A stretch of DNA of 64,000 nt. Origin: DASXUX01 sp036504595. Its GTDB lineage: Bacteria; Planctomycetota; SZUA-567; H5-PLA8. The notes below the pieces were generated by a model. That model did not search any database. It was not told the origin of the DNA and saw nothing but the letters and a program-made list of their open reading frames with translations. The translations under genes and the position numbers were made by a program. Below, piece after piece: positions 43,908 to 52,958 of this stretch; within the stretch, counting starts at the first letter, position 1, and each line of letters opens with the position of its first letter. The DNA is taken from positions 90,842-154,841 of the forward strand of contig DASXUX010000074.1 of assembly GCA_036504595.1 (NCBI GenBank), given 5' to 3'.

Positions 43908-45359
43908 ATGAAACTGCGTTGCCGCTTTGTCGTTGTTCTGGTTTTCACTTCGCTCGTTGCCGCCGCCGCTGATCTTCCCTATGACACGAACGCCTTGTTC
44001 AGAAGTCACGTGCCGCACGTTTTCTCCCAGGGGACCATCGGCCCCTCCGTGCGAGCGGTTCGGCCGCGCGGGATTTCGCATTTGGCGGCGATTGACCGCA
44101 GCACGAGCTACAGCGTCGGTTCCGTGGTCACGGTCACGAGTTCTCAACCCGAGGCGGAAGAGCACGTTGCCGTCAGTCCGCTCAATTCGGCCAATCTCAT
44201 TGCGGCCATCAGCGACTTCTCGTTGCGCGGCGGGTCGAACACTTCCAAGTACGCGTTCTCAACGAACAACGGCGCGAACTGGACGGAGAGTTTCGTCCCG
44301 CTCTCTGGCGGGTCTCCTGCAACGGGAGATGGTATCGTCTGGCCGTACAACAGCGATCCCGTGGTGGCGATGGACCTGGCGGGGAACATGTATCTGGCCG
44401 ATCTGTACTTTCACAGCGAGACCGGGAACAGCTCCAATGGTCTGTATGTGGCCGTCGCGCCGTTTGGAACTCCGTTCACTCAGGCGCAGGTCTATCCGGT
44501 CGCTGTGAACACCAACCCGGCGACGACCACCGATGAAGACAAGGAGTGGTTGGCGGTGGACTGCGGCGCGAACTCTTCGTACGCGGGCAACGTGTACGTG
44601 AGCTGGTCGCGCTTCCTCGGCAACAGCGACCTGATCGTCTTCTCGCGCTCGGTGGATCAGGGCAAGACCTGGTCGGCTCCGCTGCGCATCAGCCCGTCCG
44701 CTCAGGACGGAGCGGTGCAGGGTTCCGCCGTCGCGACGGGGCCGAATGGCGAAGTGTACGTCGTCTATGAAGTGTTTTACATCGGCGGAAACCGCCAGCA
44801 CCTGATGGCACGCTCGAATGACGGCGGGCAGACGTTCACGACGCCGGCCGCAATCACGCCCACGTTCAGCGAACTCAGCTTCAATTCCACGTACCGAAAA
44901 AACAGCTTCGCGTCGCTGTCAGTCAGTCCCAGCGGCTACATCTGCGTGCTCTATGCAGATCAGCGCGGACGGTTGGGCGCGCAGGTTGAGTTCGTCCGTT
45001 CAACCACTCCTGGCGGCAGCGCCTTTACCGCGCCCGTAGCCATCAACGATGTTTCGACCGGCCAGCAGTTCATGCCAGCGGTCACAGTGGATGGCAGCGG
45101 CGCGATTCACGCAAGCTGGTTCGACACACGCAACAGTCCGAAATCAACTTCGATCTACGACATCTACGCGACGCGCTCGACGGACAACGGAGCGACATTC
45201 GCCGCGAACTCTCGCCTGACGCCCAGCAGCATCAACGCGGGCAACAGTAGCTTTATCGGCGACTACGCCGGCATCGGTGCTGGCGGCGGCTTTGCGCACC
45301 CCGTCTGGACCAACGGCGGCGTCAACGGCGGCAGGTTACAGACGGCGACGCTGCGGTAG
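43908..45359 (+). CDS. Secreted BNR-repeat protein (sialidase-like propeller)
   Basis: 483 residues from the ATG at 43908 (GGAGG upstream), signal peptide 1-20 (LVAAAAD). Asp-box-like repeats S-x-D-x-G-x-T-W are visible (STNNGANWTES, SVDQGKTWSAP, SNDGGQTFTTP, STDNGATFAAN), marking a six-bladed beta-propeller as in exo-alpha-sialidases. The sialidase arginine triad was not identified, so it could be a non-enzymatic propeller. Fits the surface glycan-degradation theme. Its TAG stop touches a heptamer hairpin. Confidence 0.8.
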   Translation: MKLRCRFVVVLVFTSLVAAAADLPYDTNALFRSHVPHVFSQGTIGPSVRAVRPRGISHLAAIDRSTSYSVGSVVTVTSSQPEAEEHVAVSPLNSANLIAAISDFSLRGGSNTSKYAFSTNNGANWTESFVPLSGGSPATGDGIVWPYNSDPVVAMDLAGNMYLADLYFHSETGNSSNGLYVAVAPFGTPFTQAQVYPVAVNTNPATTTDEDKEWLAVDCGANSSYAGNVYVSWSRFLGNSDLIVFSRSVDQGKTWSAPLRISPSAQDGAVQGSAVATGPNGEVYVVYEVFYIGGNRQHLMARSNDGGQTFTTPAAITPTFSELSFNSTYRKNSFASLSVSPSGYICVLYADQRGRLGAQVEFVRSTTPGGSAFTAPVAINDVSTGQQFMPAVTVDGSGAIHASWFDTRNSPKSTSIYDIYATRSTDNGATFAANSRLTPSSINAGNSSFIGDYAGIGAGGGFAHPVWTNGGVNGGRLQTATLR

Positions 45360-45450
45360 CCTCGTGGTTCAGGGTTTGTGGTTCGTGGTTTATGATTTTC
45401 GCGTCGTGCCTGCGTCAACCATGAACCACGAACCATGAACCGCGAACATT
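45360..45450. repeat. GAACCAC heptamer inverted repeat between convergent genes
   Basis: Left arm GTGGTTC, AGGGTTT, GTGGTTC, GTGGTTT (about 45364-45391). Right arm 45416-45450 is five exact heptamers CAACCAT, GAACCAC, GAACCAT, GAACCGC, GAACATT. It reaches the stop codons of both flanking genes. Confidence 0.92.
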
Positions 45451-46741
45451 ACTTCATCAGTTCCACGCACAGCAATTCCTTCGCGTCGCGCATGTACAGC
45501 TTGCCGTCCACGTAGGCCGGGAGGCACCAGTTCAGGCCGCAGACCTGCGTTCGAGCGATCTCCTTGTACTCGGCCGGATCGGCGGCGAAGAGAACCAGCA
45601 AGCCGGTATCGGTCAGCATCAGGATGTTTTTTCCAGCGACCAGAAACGCGGCGAAGGATTTGTCGGGCGGTGTTTGAATCACGCCGAGTTTCGACCAGGC
45701 CGTCTTGCCGGTTTCGGTGTCGATGCAGACCAGATTTTTCGCCGGGCCCACGCCATAGAGATGCTTGCCGACAACCACTGGACTGGCGAAGTTGATCAGC
45801 ATCGGTTTTTCGACCCACGCCGGTTCGGCTTTCAGGGTGGCGCCGGCCTCCGTGCCGGCGGCTCCGGACGCCGGCGCTACCACGCGCGTGGCAACCAGCC
45901 CCAGTTGGTGCGAGGCGACCAGCACTTTGTCATCGACGACCACCGGCGTGGTGACATGGCGGCCCAGGCGCGTGGTCATCGGCGCGCGCCAAAGCAGCTT
46001 GCCGTCGGTGGTGTCCAGTCCGATCAGGCCTTCGATTGTGAAAGAGATAAACTGTTTGCGCCCCGCGACCGTGGCGATGATGGGCGCGGCGTAAGCGGTC
46101 TGGTCTTTCTGCGACTTCCAGACGACTTCGCCGGTGGCCTTCTTGAAGCACACGATGCTGGCGTCTTTCGCACTGCCGACCTGCGCGATCAAGTTGTCGC
46201 CGTCAACAATCGGGGAGCCCGTTGCGCCGTGGCGAGACGCGCCCGCAGCCGTGCCTTTTTCGCCAATGTAGATTGCGCCGAAGTCTGTGACGAAGTTCTT
46301 GTGCCAGACTTCCGAACCGTCTTCGGCCTTCAGGCACTTCAGTTCGCCCTTGCACGACTGCGCAAAGACCAGATTGCCGTCAGCGACCGGCGCTGTGCGC
46401 GGCCCTTGCCCAAAGCCATCGCGGTGGACGGAATCCAGGTTCGTCTTCCAAAGCTCCTTGCCCGTCGCCGCTTCGACCGCGTGCACGACTTCCTGCCCGG
46501 CCTGCGTGTCGAGATAGAAGACCTTTCCGCCGCAGACAACCGGTGAGGCGAAGCCTTCGCCAATCGCCATGTGCCACAGCGGCTTGATGTCCGCCGCCAA
46601 GGTTGCCGGCACCGCCACGCCATCGGGGATGTACCCCGTGCGAGCCGGCCCGCGCCACTGCGGCCAGTCGGCGGCCGATAGAGTGACCGCGATGAAAGCG
46701 CAGATGAGCGCGAAGGGACGAAGCAGGGAAGGGCGGGGCAT
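45449..46741 (-). CDS. Secreted PQQ-like beta-propeller protein
   Basis: 430 residues from the ATG at 46741 (AAGGAGA upstream), signal peptide 1-22. Begins WPQWRGPARTGY, as in planctomycete 'outer membrane biogenesis BamB-like/PQQ' proteins, and has repeated blade motifs (AVEAATGKELWKTN, KATGEVVWKSQ, DTTDGKLLWRA, DTETGKTAWSK). An enzyme role is not evident; these often act as binding or scaffold propellers. An A element fills residues about 288-302 (VAPASGAAGTEAGAT). Confidence 0.88.
   Translation of the reverse strand: MPRPSLLRPFALICAFIAVTLSAADWPQWRGPARTGYIPDGVAVPATLAADIKPLWHMAIGEGFASPVVCGGKVFYLDTQAGQEVVHAVEAATGKELWKTNLDSVHRDGFGQGPRTAPVADGNLVFAQSCKGELKCLKAEDGSEVWHKNFVTDFGAIYIGEKGTAAGASRHGATGSPIVDGDNLIAQVGSAKDASIVCFKKATGEVVWKSQKDQTAYAAPIIATVAGRKQFISFTIEGLIGLDTTDGKLLWRAPMTTRLGRHVTTPVVVDDKVLVASHQLGLVATRVVAPASGAAGTEAGATLKAEPAWVEKPMLINFASPVVVGKHLYGVGPAKNLVCIDTETGKTAWSKLGVIQTPPDKSFAAFLVAGKNILMLTDTGLLVLFAADPAEYKEIARTQVCGLNWCLPAYVDGKLYMRDAKELLCVELMK
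45838..45880. repeat. A element in the PQQ propeller gene (full length)
   Basis: GTGGCGCCGGC and GCCGGCGCTAC arms, 43 bases; the third position forms a G-T wobble instead of A-T compared with copy 1. Confidence 0.88.
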
Positions 46742-46790
46742 CAGGGGTCTCCTTAGGACTGGCACGTAGTGAGTACACCGCAGAAAGCAG

Positions 46791-46889
46791 GCTTTGGGCA
46801 TTGGGCCTTGGACTTTGGGCTATGGGCTATGGGTACAGATGTCTGCGCCTAAAGCCTAAAGCCTAAAGCCTAAAGCCTAAAGCCCAAAG
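46791..46889. repeat. CCTAAAG heptamer inverted repeat containing a stop codon
   Basis: Right arm 46848-46882 is five perfect CCTAAAG units followed by CCCAAAG (46883-46889); the left side has TTTGGGC/TATGGGC units (46791-46832). The stop of the omega-amidase gene (46877-46879) lies within unit five, and its last codons lie in units five and six. Confidence 0.93.
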
Positions 46890-47746
46890 CCCTCCCGTAT
46901 GTCCTTCAGCGCCGGAAACTCCTTCCGGTACTCCAAAAGCGATTGCAGGTCGAGCTCCGCGCCGATCACGCCTTCTTTGTCCCCGGCGTCGGCGAGAACT
47001 TCTCCGCGCGGGTCGATGATCAGGCTGCGGCCGCCGTATTCGAGTTGCGGGTCGCTGCCGCAGCGGTTCACAGCGGCCACGTAGGCCTGGTTCTCGATCG
47101 CGCGCGCTTTGAGCAGCGTCAGCCAGTGCGCTTCGCGGCGCTTGGGCCAGTTGGCGATGACGCAGAAAAGCTGAGATCCACGCAACGTGGCTTTGCGGAA
47201 TGCTTCGGGGAAACGCAGATCGTAACAGATGAACGGTGCAACGGTGAAGCCGCCCCACGGGAACGTGACGACCTCTTCGCCGGACTCGTAGTGCTCCGTT
47301 TCGCCCGCGTAGGAGAATGGGTGGAGCTTGGTGTAACGTGCGATCTGTCCGCCGTCCGGTCCGAAGGCGACGGCCTGGTTTACGCCTTTGAACAGCGGTT
47401 CGGGAACATCAGCCTTTGCAGGCAGTTCGTACAAGGTTGCCTTCACCAGCCCGCCGAGCACAGAGATCGCGCGTTCTTTTGCGAGAGTGGACAGGTAGGT
47501 TTCTGTGGCGAACGGACGGGTGCAGCGACCTTGAAAGCCTCGTTCCGAAAGCAACCGGAGCGATTCCGGCGTGGGGCCTTCGTGAATCGCTTCCACGTTC
47601 ATGCTGAAACCGGTGGCGAACATCTCCGGCAGCAGGAGCAGCGAGCCAGCCGGCAGCTTCGCGGCGGTGACGAGATCGCGGACTTTTTCAAAGTTAGCGA
47701 CTTTGTTTTCCCAAGCGATGTCGAACTGGCAGCAGGCGATGTACAT
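46877..47746 (-). CDS. Carbon-nitrogen hydrolase (omega-amidase/Nit2 type)
   Basis: 289 residues from the ATG at 47746 (the upstream in-frame ATG at 47761 is also possible). The nitrilase triad is visible: Glu in LLLPEMFATGF (about 41), Lys in YTKLHPF (about 140) and Cys in FICYDLRFPE (about 172). Resembles YafV/omega-amidases that deaminate 2-oxoglutaramate or 2-oxosuccinamate, the products of glutamine or asparagine transamination. The next gene in the same direction upstream is an aminotransferase, supporting a methionine-salvage or glutamine-transaminase role. Its last four residues, GFGL, are encoded by the heptamer repeat. Confidence 0.9.
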   Translation of the reverse strand: MYIACCQFDIAWENKVANFEKVRDLVTAAKLPAGSLLLLPEMFATGFSMNVEAIHEGPTPESLRLLSERGFQGRCTRPFATETYLSTLAKERAISVLGGLVKATLYELPAKADVPEPLFKGVNQAVAFGPDGGQIARYTKLHPFSYAGETEHYESGEEVVTFPWGGFTVAPFICYDLRFPEAFRKATLRGSQLFCVIANWPKRREAHWLTLLKARAIENQAYVAAVNRCGSDPQLEYGGRSLIIDPRGEVLADAGDKEGVIGAELDLQSLLEYRKEFPALKDIREGFGL

Positions 47747-47807
47747 TGGCGGGTCCCTCATGTTCTTCGCTCTTCGCTTTTAGCTCCTGGCTGCGAAAAC
47801 GACGGCC

Positions 47808-47932
47808 GGGTATGGGGTATGGGGTATGGGGTATGGGGTTTCGGGAGTGGCTTTGTGACAAACCTTCCCCATACCCGATACCCCATACCCGATACCCGAT
47901 TCCCCGCTGCGCGCTAAGAGCCAAGAGCCAAC
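47808..47932. repeat. GGGTATG heptamer inverted repeat
   Basis: Left arm 47808-47842: GGGTATG four times, then GGGTTTC. Right arm 47867-47908: CCCCATA, CCCGATA, CCCCATA, CCCGATA, CCCGATT, CCCCGCT. An adjoining CCAAGAG array (47916-47932) contains the aminotransferase stop codon, so LALGS at the protein's end is repeat-coded. Confidence 0.93.
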
Positions 47933-49155
47933 AACTTCAGCCCTTTCACCAACCGTCCAATTCCCGCCGCGACGGTCTCTTTCTGCAGCGCGCCATACGC
48001 CACGCGCAGGTAGCAGCCATCGAGCATGCCGAAGGCGTTGCCGGGAATCACGGCCACGCCGTGCTCTTTGATGAGGCGTTCGACCATCGTCATCGCGTCC
48101 AGTTTGGTGTCAACCTTGAGCAGAACATAGAACGCGCCTTCAGCGGGAGGCACGATGCACAGGCTGCCGAGCTGCTGCAATTCGCCGAGCACGATCTGGC
48201 GAACCTCTGCGATGCCGCGCAATTTCTCTTGGCAGTAGGTTCGGCCGGCTTCCAGAGCGCCCAGCGCGGCGAACTGCGAGATCACCGGCGGGCAAATGAG
48301 AATCGTGTCCTGAATTTTTCTTACGGCGTCGTCGAGGTGCTGCGGGATGAGCATGTAGCCCACGCGCCAGCTCGCGAACCCGTAGGCTTTGGAGAGCGAG
48401 AAAAGGGAGATCGTGTGCGCGGCCGCATCCGCAAGTGAGGCCGGCGAGAAATGCGTCGTCCCATACGTGAAGTACTCGTAGGCTTCGTCGCTGATGTGGT
48501 AGATGCCGCGCTGGCGGCAGAGCTCATTGACCGCGCGCAGTTCGGCTTCGCTGTAGACGGCACCGGTCGGGTTGTTGGGCGAAACCGTGACGATGGCTCG
48601 CGTACGTGGCGTGATGGCGCTTTCGAGGGCATCCAGCCGCAAGTGGTAGCGTGCGTCGGTGGGCACCAGCACGGGACGGCAGTTTGCCATCACGATGGCC
48701 ATTTCATGGTTGAAGTAGAACGGCGTGGGCAGAATGACTTCGTCGCCCGGATCGGCGATGGCCAGCACGGCATTCATGAAGCCCATGTTTCCGCCTGCCG
48801 TGACGAGCAGCCGCGTGCCCTCCGGTTCCCCTCTCCCCCGCGAGGGAGAGGTAGCGCCGGCCTCCGTGCCGGCCGTTTCTTTCGTGAGGGGGCTTTCAGC
48901 AATTCCATTTTCAGCTTTGAGCTTCGTCTTCAGCGCCTCGACCAGCGGCGGGATGCCGGAGACGGGCTTGTATTTGTGGTTCTCGTTGTCCGAGAGGAAG
49001 CGCGCGATCTGCGCCGGAACTTGCGGCGGCGGTCCGTACCAGACGACGCCTTGGCCGAGCGAAATCGTGCCGGGGTGCGAGCGGACCAGGTCGCCGACAA
49101 TGGGGATGATGGGCGCCTGAACGGCCTGCATGCGGCGGGAGGGTGACAGCAGCAT
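47914..49155 (-). CDS. PLP-dependent aminotransferase (class I/II, aspartate/glutamine type)
   Basis: 413 residues. Motifs: TISLGQGVVWYGPP (about 32), SPNNPTGAVYS (about 192), SDEAYEYF (about 220), and the PLP lysine in FSLSKAYGFASWRVGY (about 258). Resembles glutamine/methionine transaminases, which pair with the omega-amidase encoded downstream. Between the helix LKTKLKAENGI and the strand RLLVTAGGN the protein carries about 25 extra residues (about 88-112), from one A and one B element. In the family this is a surface loop, so activity may be kept. Confidence 0.9.
   Translation of the reverse strand: MLLSPSRRMQAVQAPIIPIVGDLVRSHPGTISLGQGVVWYGPPPQVPAQIARFLSDNENHKYKPVSGIPPLVEALKTKLKAENGIAESPLTKETAGTEAGATSPSRGRGEPEGTRLLVTAGGNMGFMNAVLAIADPGDEVILPTPFYFNHEMAIVMANCRPVLVPTDARYHLRLDALESAITPRTRAIVTVSPNNPTGAVYSEAELRAVNELCRQRGIYHISDEAYEYFTYGTTHFSPASLADAAAHTISLFSLSKAYGFASWRVGYMLIPQHLDDAVRKIQDTILICPPVISQFAALGALEAGRTYCQEKLRGIAEVRQIVLGELQQLGSLCIVPPAEGAFYVLLKVDTKLDAMTMVERLIKEHGVAVIPGNAFGMLDGCYLRVAYGALQKETVAAGIGRLVKGLKLLALGS
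48824..48893. repeat. A element inserted in a B element, in an aminotransferase gene
   Basis: B left half GGTTCCCCTCTCCCCCGCGA with GGGAGAG (48824-48850), then A (GTAGCGCCGGCCTCCGTGCC-GGCCG, 48851-48875), then a B-like TTCGTGAGGGGG end (about 48881-48892). Confidence 0.88.
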
Positions 49156-49202
49156 TCAGGAGTTCATAGCGGGAAAAACGCGGGATGCAAGGAAGGCGGC
49201 GG

Positions 49203-49288
49203 CAAAGTCCGAAGTGCGAAGTACGAAGGACGAAGTGCGGTTCTCCATACTTCGCACTTCGTACTTCGACCTTCGGACTTCGCATTTA
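49203..49288. repeat. GTACGAA heptamer inverted repeat
   Basis: GTCCGAA, GTGCGAA, GTACGAA, GGACGAA, GTGCGG on the left pair with CACTTC, GTACTTC, GACCTTC, GGACTTC, GCATTTA on the right. The right arm ends at the TAA stop of the VWA protein gene. Confidence 0.92.
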
Positions 49289-51751
49289 CTCCTCAACCTG
49301 ATACAGCTTTTCGCCCACGACCACCAGGATCTTGCCGCCGAGGGCCAGCACGGGGCCCAGCGTTTCGTCGGCCTTGATCAACTCGAAGTACTCGGGCGTG
49401 AAAGCCTTCACCGTTACCGGCTTGGCGTCCTTCTTAGCCAGCGAATCGACCCACACGCCGCCGCGGTTGTAGAAGGTGCGCGAGCCGATCTGCTTCATGC
49501 CTTCGGTCTGAGCGCGTTCCAGGGCATAGCCGGTTTCGTCGTCGCTGGCTTTGCTTTTGTCCATCTTGGCGTCTGCTCGCATTGCAGCGCCCAACTGCCG
49601 GCGTGATTCGAATTTTTCACGTTCCTTCTTCTGGCCTTCAAGATCGCCTGGCTTGGCGGGTGCAGACGCCGGCCGGTCGGCCTCGGTCACAGCAACCTTG
49701 GTGTCCTTCAGTTCTTTTTCGACGCGGGCCAGAGCGTTCGCCATTTCGCCACTGGTCGCCGCGCGCGCTGCGCCGCCGACGCCTTTGGCGGCCGACTCGG
49801 CACGGTCGCGAGCGCCGAAGTCCATTCGCAAGGCTTCCTCGGCGGGCATCGATGCCGCCGGCGGCATCTGGCGGCCGTCGCGAACCACTGGACGCGGCTG
49901 GCGCCAGTTGTTTTCCATGCCCGGTTCGAGCACCAACTGGCTCGTGTACGGCGTGACGATGCCGTGGCGCTGCGAGAGTTCGACGATCTCGTGGATGATT
50001 TCCTGGTTCTCGCCGCGCAGGCGCACGTCTTCGAGCAAATGGCCGACCTTGCGCATCGCCCACAGCCGCGGCATGTAGGAGTTGTCCAGGTCGCGGCCCG
50101 GCCAAGTGGTTTTCACCGTGATCTTGCGTGGTTCGCCGGCGACGCTGCCGGTCAGGGTGATTTCGCCGGGAGCCGTGCCTTTGTAGCGGCCAAGGATGCT
50201 GATTTCACCGCCGCGGAAGAGCGCCGGAATGCGCTTGGGGTAGATGCTGTTGGCTTTGCTGTCCGGGCCGAAGTCGAAGGCCACGTCGGTCATTACGGGG
50301 TGGCGGATTTTCGAGTAGAAGTCGCTGACCTTGATCTCGATGTCTTCGCGCGGCGAAACGTAGGTGCTGACGCCGTCGTGATCGACCGAGAGCCGGTCCA
50401 GCAGGTGCGTGTTCACGTCGTTGCCGACACCGAAGTTGAAAATGCGAACTTTGTTCTTCTGGTTGTCTTCCGTGACTTGCTTGAGAATCGACTGCGGATC
50501 GGTGACGCCCACGGTCGGCAGGCCGTCGGTCATGAAGACGACCATCTTGGCCTTGGCGGAGCCCGGCGTGAAGTCGCTGCCTAAAGCGGCTCGCATGGCT
50601 CCGTCGATGTTCGTTCCGCCCGTGGCTTCGATCTGGTCCACAGCGGCGAGGGCTTTGTCCACGTTGGCTTTGGTGGCGTCGAGCAGCTTGTTGGAGGAGA
50701 GGCCTTGTACTTCAGTGGAGAAGGTGATCAGGTTGAAGCGGTCGCCTTCGCGCAGAGAACCCAGGCAGAACTTCAGCGCCTTCTTGGTCTGCTCCATTTT
50801 TTCGCCCTGCATGGAGCCCGACGTATCGACGGCGAAGACGATCTCTTTGGGCAGAATCTTGGCGTTTTCGAGCTGGTCGTCCACGCGGCCCAGCAGCATG
50901 AAGTAGCCTTCGTCGCTTTCGCCCGTGCGATGCGTGAGCACGCGCAGCGAGACATCTTCCGCAGTGGGGGCGTAGAACAGCCGGAAATCGCTGTCCGTGG
51001 CAAGGTTCGCGCTGTTGAGCTTGATCGTGGCGGTCTTTTCGTCCGGCCGGGAAATGGCCACTTGATGGCTGGGACTGTAGATCGGGCCGAGGCGGTTTTT
51101 GGCTCGAACGGTGCAGGTCAGGTCGAACTTCTCAATGCCGTTCTGATAGAGCTGCGAGCCGGACAGGATGTGTTTGTAATCGTACAGCCCGCCAGTGGGC
51201 GAGAGCATCTGTGTATAGCTAAACTTCAGGCGGCGTTCCTGATTTGGCGGGACGGGGAAGATGCGTGCTTCATACAGGTTCTGCCCGGCGAAACGCAGCA
51301 GGGCGGGGTCGCGGCGCTGATTGACGATGGACTGATAGATGTTCATCGCTTCTTGAGCGTTCCGCAGCGTGCCTTCGACCATCTGGTCGTTCATCGAGAG
51401 GGCGGAGTTGTTGATGGCCGCTCCAGCCGGCAGCGGGATCATGACGCGCACTTCCAGATCGCGGCCGGTCTGATTGAGGAACGACTGTTCGAGCGTGGTG
51501 GTCGCAACGGTGTCGTCGATGCGGATGTCTACTTTGGAGGATGTCACGCGGAAGGGCAGCGCGTTTGGCATTGGGGGCCGCCAGGGATCGGGGGGCGGAG
51601 CGATTGGCGAAATTCCGATCGGAGGCGGCTGCGGTGCGATGCGCACCGCTTTCTGGTCCACGATCGGGACGAACAGCGCTTCGGCGCGCAAGCCCGCGCA
51701 AAGACCCAGCATCACGAGGGCAAACCCAAGTGCTAAGAAACGCGTGTTCAT
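49286..51751 (-). CDS. VIT and von Willebrand factor A domain protein
   Basis: 821 residues, signal peptide 1-23 (LCAGLRAEA). VIT domain about 47-175 (VDIRIDDTVATTTLEQSFLN, EARIFPVPPNQER). VWA domain about 300-480 with MIDAS DTSGSMQGEKM (about 309) and GGTNIDGAM. The C-terminal 200 residues are charged and partly coiled. Such proteins are usually exported and bind partners in a metal-dependent way; several PVC genomes carry them. Divergent from the membrane-anchored protein that starts the pseudopilin region. Confidence 0.92.
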   Translation of the reverse strand: MNTRFLALGFALVMLGLCAGLRAEALFVPIVDQKAVRIAPQPPPIGISPIAPPPDPWRPPMPNALPFRVTSSKVDIRIDDTVATTTLEQSFLNQTGRDLEVRVMIPLPAGAAINNSALSMNDQMVEGTLRNAQEAMNIYQSIVNQRRDPALLRFAGQNLYEARIFPVPPNQERRLKFSYTQMLSPTGGLYDYKHILSGSQLYQNGIEKFDLTCTVRAKNRLGPIYSPSHQVAISRPDEKTATIKLNSANLATDSDFRLFYAPTAEDVSLRVLTHRTGESDEGYFMLLGRVDDQLENAKILPKEIVFAVDTSGSMQGEKMEQTKKALKFCLGSLREGDRFNLITFSTEVQGLSSNKLLDATKANVDKALAAVDQIEATGGTNIDGAMRAALGSDFTPGSAKAKMVVFMTDGLPTVGVTDPQSILKQVTEDNQKNKVRIFNFGVGNDVNTHLLDRLSVDHDGVSTYVSPREDIEIKVSDFYSKIRHPVMTDVAFDFGPDSKANSIYPKRIPALFRGGEISILGRYKGTAPGEITLTGSVAGEPRKITVKTTWPGRDLDNSYMPRLWAMRKVGHLLEDVRLRGENQEIIHEIVELSQRHGIVTPYTSQLVLEPGMENNWRQPRPVVRDGRQMPPAASMPAEEALRMDFGARDRAESAAKGVGGAARAATSGEMANALARVEKELKDTKVAVTEADRPASAPAKPGDLEGQKKEREKFESRRQLGAAMRADAKMDKSKASDDETGYALERAQTEGMKQIGSRTFYNRGGVWVDSLAKKDAKPVTVKAFTPEYFELIKADETLGPVLALGGKILVVVGEKLYQVEE

Positions 51752-51844
51752 GGTGGCCTCCTTTGGCTCTACAGCAACTTAGACGCACCGCGTGCTTTTT
51801 GGTTTCGGGAAAAATACGCGGCTTGGACGGTTATGGACGCCATG

Positions 51845-51921
51845 CCAGTACCACTCACCAATTACCAATCACCAAGAACCACTCACCAATCACCACTCAC
51901 CAAGTACCAATCACCAAGTAC
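51845..51921. repeat. Heptamer array CANNNAC, eleven units
   Basis: Exactly 11 heptamers: CCAGTAC, CACTCAC, CAATTAC, CAATCAC, CAAGAAC, CACTCAC, CAATCAC, CACTCAC, CAAGTAC, CAATCAC, CAAGTAC. CA and AC are fixed in nearly every unit while the three middle bases vary. No inverted partner; it lies between divergent genes. Confidence 0.95.
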
Positions 51922-51993
51922 CAGAATTGCGTTTTTGTTCGCCCGGCGGATGTGGTATTTGTTACCCGTTGTTTGGAGAAACTCAGGAGCTCT

Positions 51994-52830
51994 ATGTCCA
52001 TCCACAAACACCCGGAACATACCGGACCGCTGCTGCCCAAAATGCTTTGGGCGGCTTTTGCGGTCGTGGTCGTTGGCGGCCTGTTGCTGGGGCTGACGCG
52101 CCAGTCGCGAATGGTCAGCAGCCTGAACGATGCCATCAATAGCTGCCAAGCGGAGGCTGCCGCCGAAAAAGACGGCCTGCGCGACACCTACGGCATCGTC
52201 ACAATCGTCTCGAATGAGAGCGGAGTCACCCGGTTCCTCTCTCTTTGCGACACCAATCCGCCTCTGGCAAAGCAGATCTTTCGTGAGTCGATCACCAGCG
52301 GCAGCAAGAGCGCGCGGTTGATTGCCCTGTACAGCGCCTGGTATCTGGCTGAGCAGAATCAACTGGAGGAGCAGGATCTGAAGGCCATCGTGGCGTGCAT
52401 CGATCCGAACAAAGGCAATGACGAAGCGGTTCGGAAGGCCGCGCAGCGAACGCTTTCGGACCTGACCGTGCTCACCAATGTGGCTGACGCGTCCCAATAC
52501 GAAGTGGTTCCGTCCTGCACCAAAGAGCCTGCTGCCGAGGCTCCTCCGAATAAAATTCAAACTCGCCAGGAGAAGCAGCGGCGGACCGGGCAACCCGGGC
52601 TGGCCATTCGTTGGTCGAATGCGGAAGTCGCCTACTGCTGGTGGCAGGCGTTCTCGCCGAAGGGTGCCTGGGACAACAGCCTGCAACGTTTCGTCATCAG
52701 TGCGGCAGCGCCGGCCTCCGTGCCGGCGGCTCCGGACGCCGGGGCTGCCACGCAGGTCAAAGGGAAGTCCGCCAATCCCGAGAGTGGCGTGCCAAACCCG
52801 ACCCCATCTCAGGCGAAAATCCAAAAATAA
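51994..52830 (+). CDS. Hypothetical membrane-anchored protein
   Basis: 278 residues from the ATG at 51994 (AGGAG upstream). One N-terminal membrane span (about residues 16-35, MLWAAFAVVVVGGLLLGL), then a helical extracytoplasmic domain resembling HEAT/armadillo-like segments (KQIFRESITSGSKSARLIAL, NDEAVRKAAQRTLSDL). It ends in a low-complexity tail where a full A element gives PASVPAAPDAGAATQ (residues 238-252). No family recognised. It precedes the pseudopilin array in the same direction and may be co-transcribed. Confidence 0.7.
   Translation: MSIHKHPEHTGPLLPKMLWAAFAVVVVGGLLLGLTRQSRMVSSLNDAINSCQAEAAAEKDGLRDTYGIVTIVSNESGVTRFLSLCDTNPPLAKQIFRESITSGSKSARLIALYSAWYLAEQNQLEEQDLKAIVACIDPNKGNDEAVRKAAQRTLSDLTVLTNVADASQYEVVPSCTKEPAAEAPPNKIQTRQEKQRRTGQPGLAIRWSNAEVAYCWWQAFSPKGAWDNSLQRFVISAAAPASVPAAPDAGAATQVKGKSANPESGVPNPTPSQAKIQK
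52705..52748. repeat. A element with compensatory arm changes
   Basis: Arms GCAGCGCCGGC and GCCGGGGCTGC. Relative to copy 1 the outer pair T-A is C-G on both sides (GTAG to GCAG, CTAC to CTGC), keeping the stem; one inner mismatch remains. Confidence 0.88.
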
Positions 52831-52958
52831 GCCTAATGTGCGCTGGTGTTGTGCGTGAAAACGTGCGTCCATATTTTTGTCTGCAAAAGGGGATGAGCCT
52901 CTACAGTTGTCATAGGATAAGGAAAGTTTTCGGGGCGGGGCAGCGTGAGGGACGGGAT

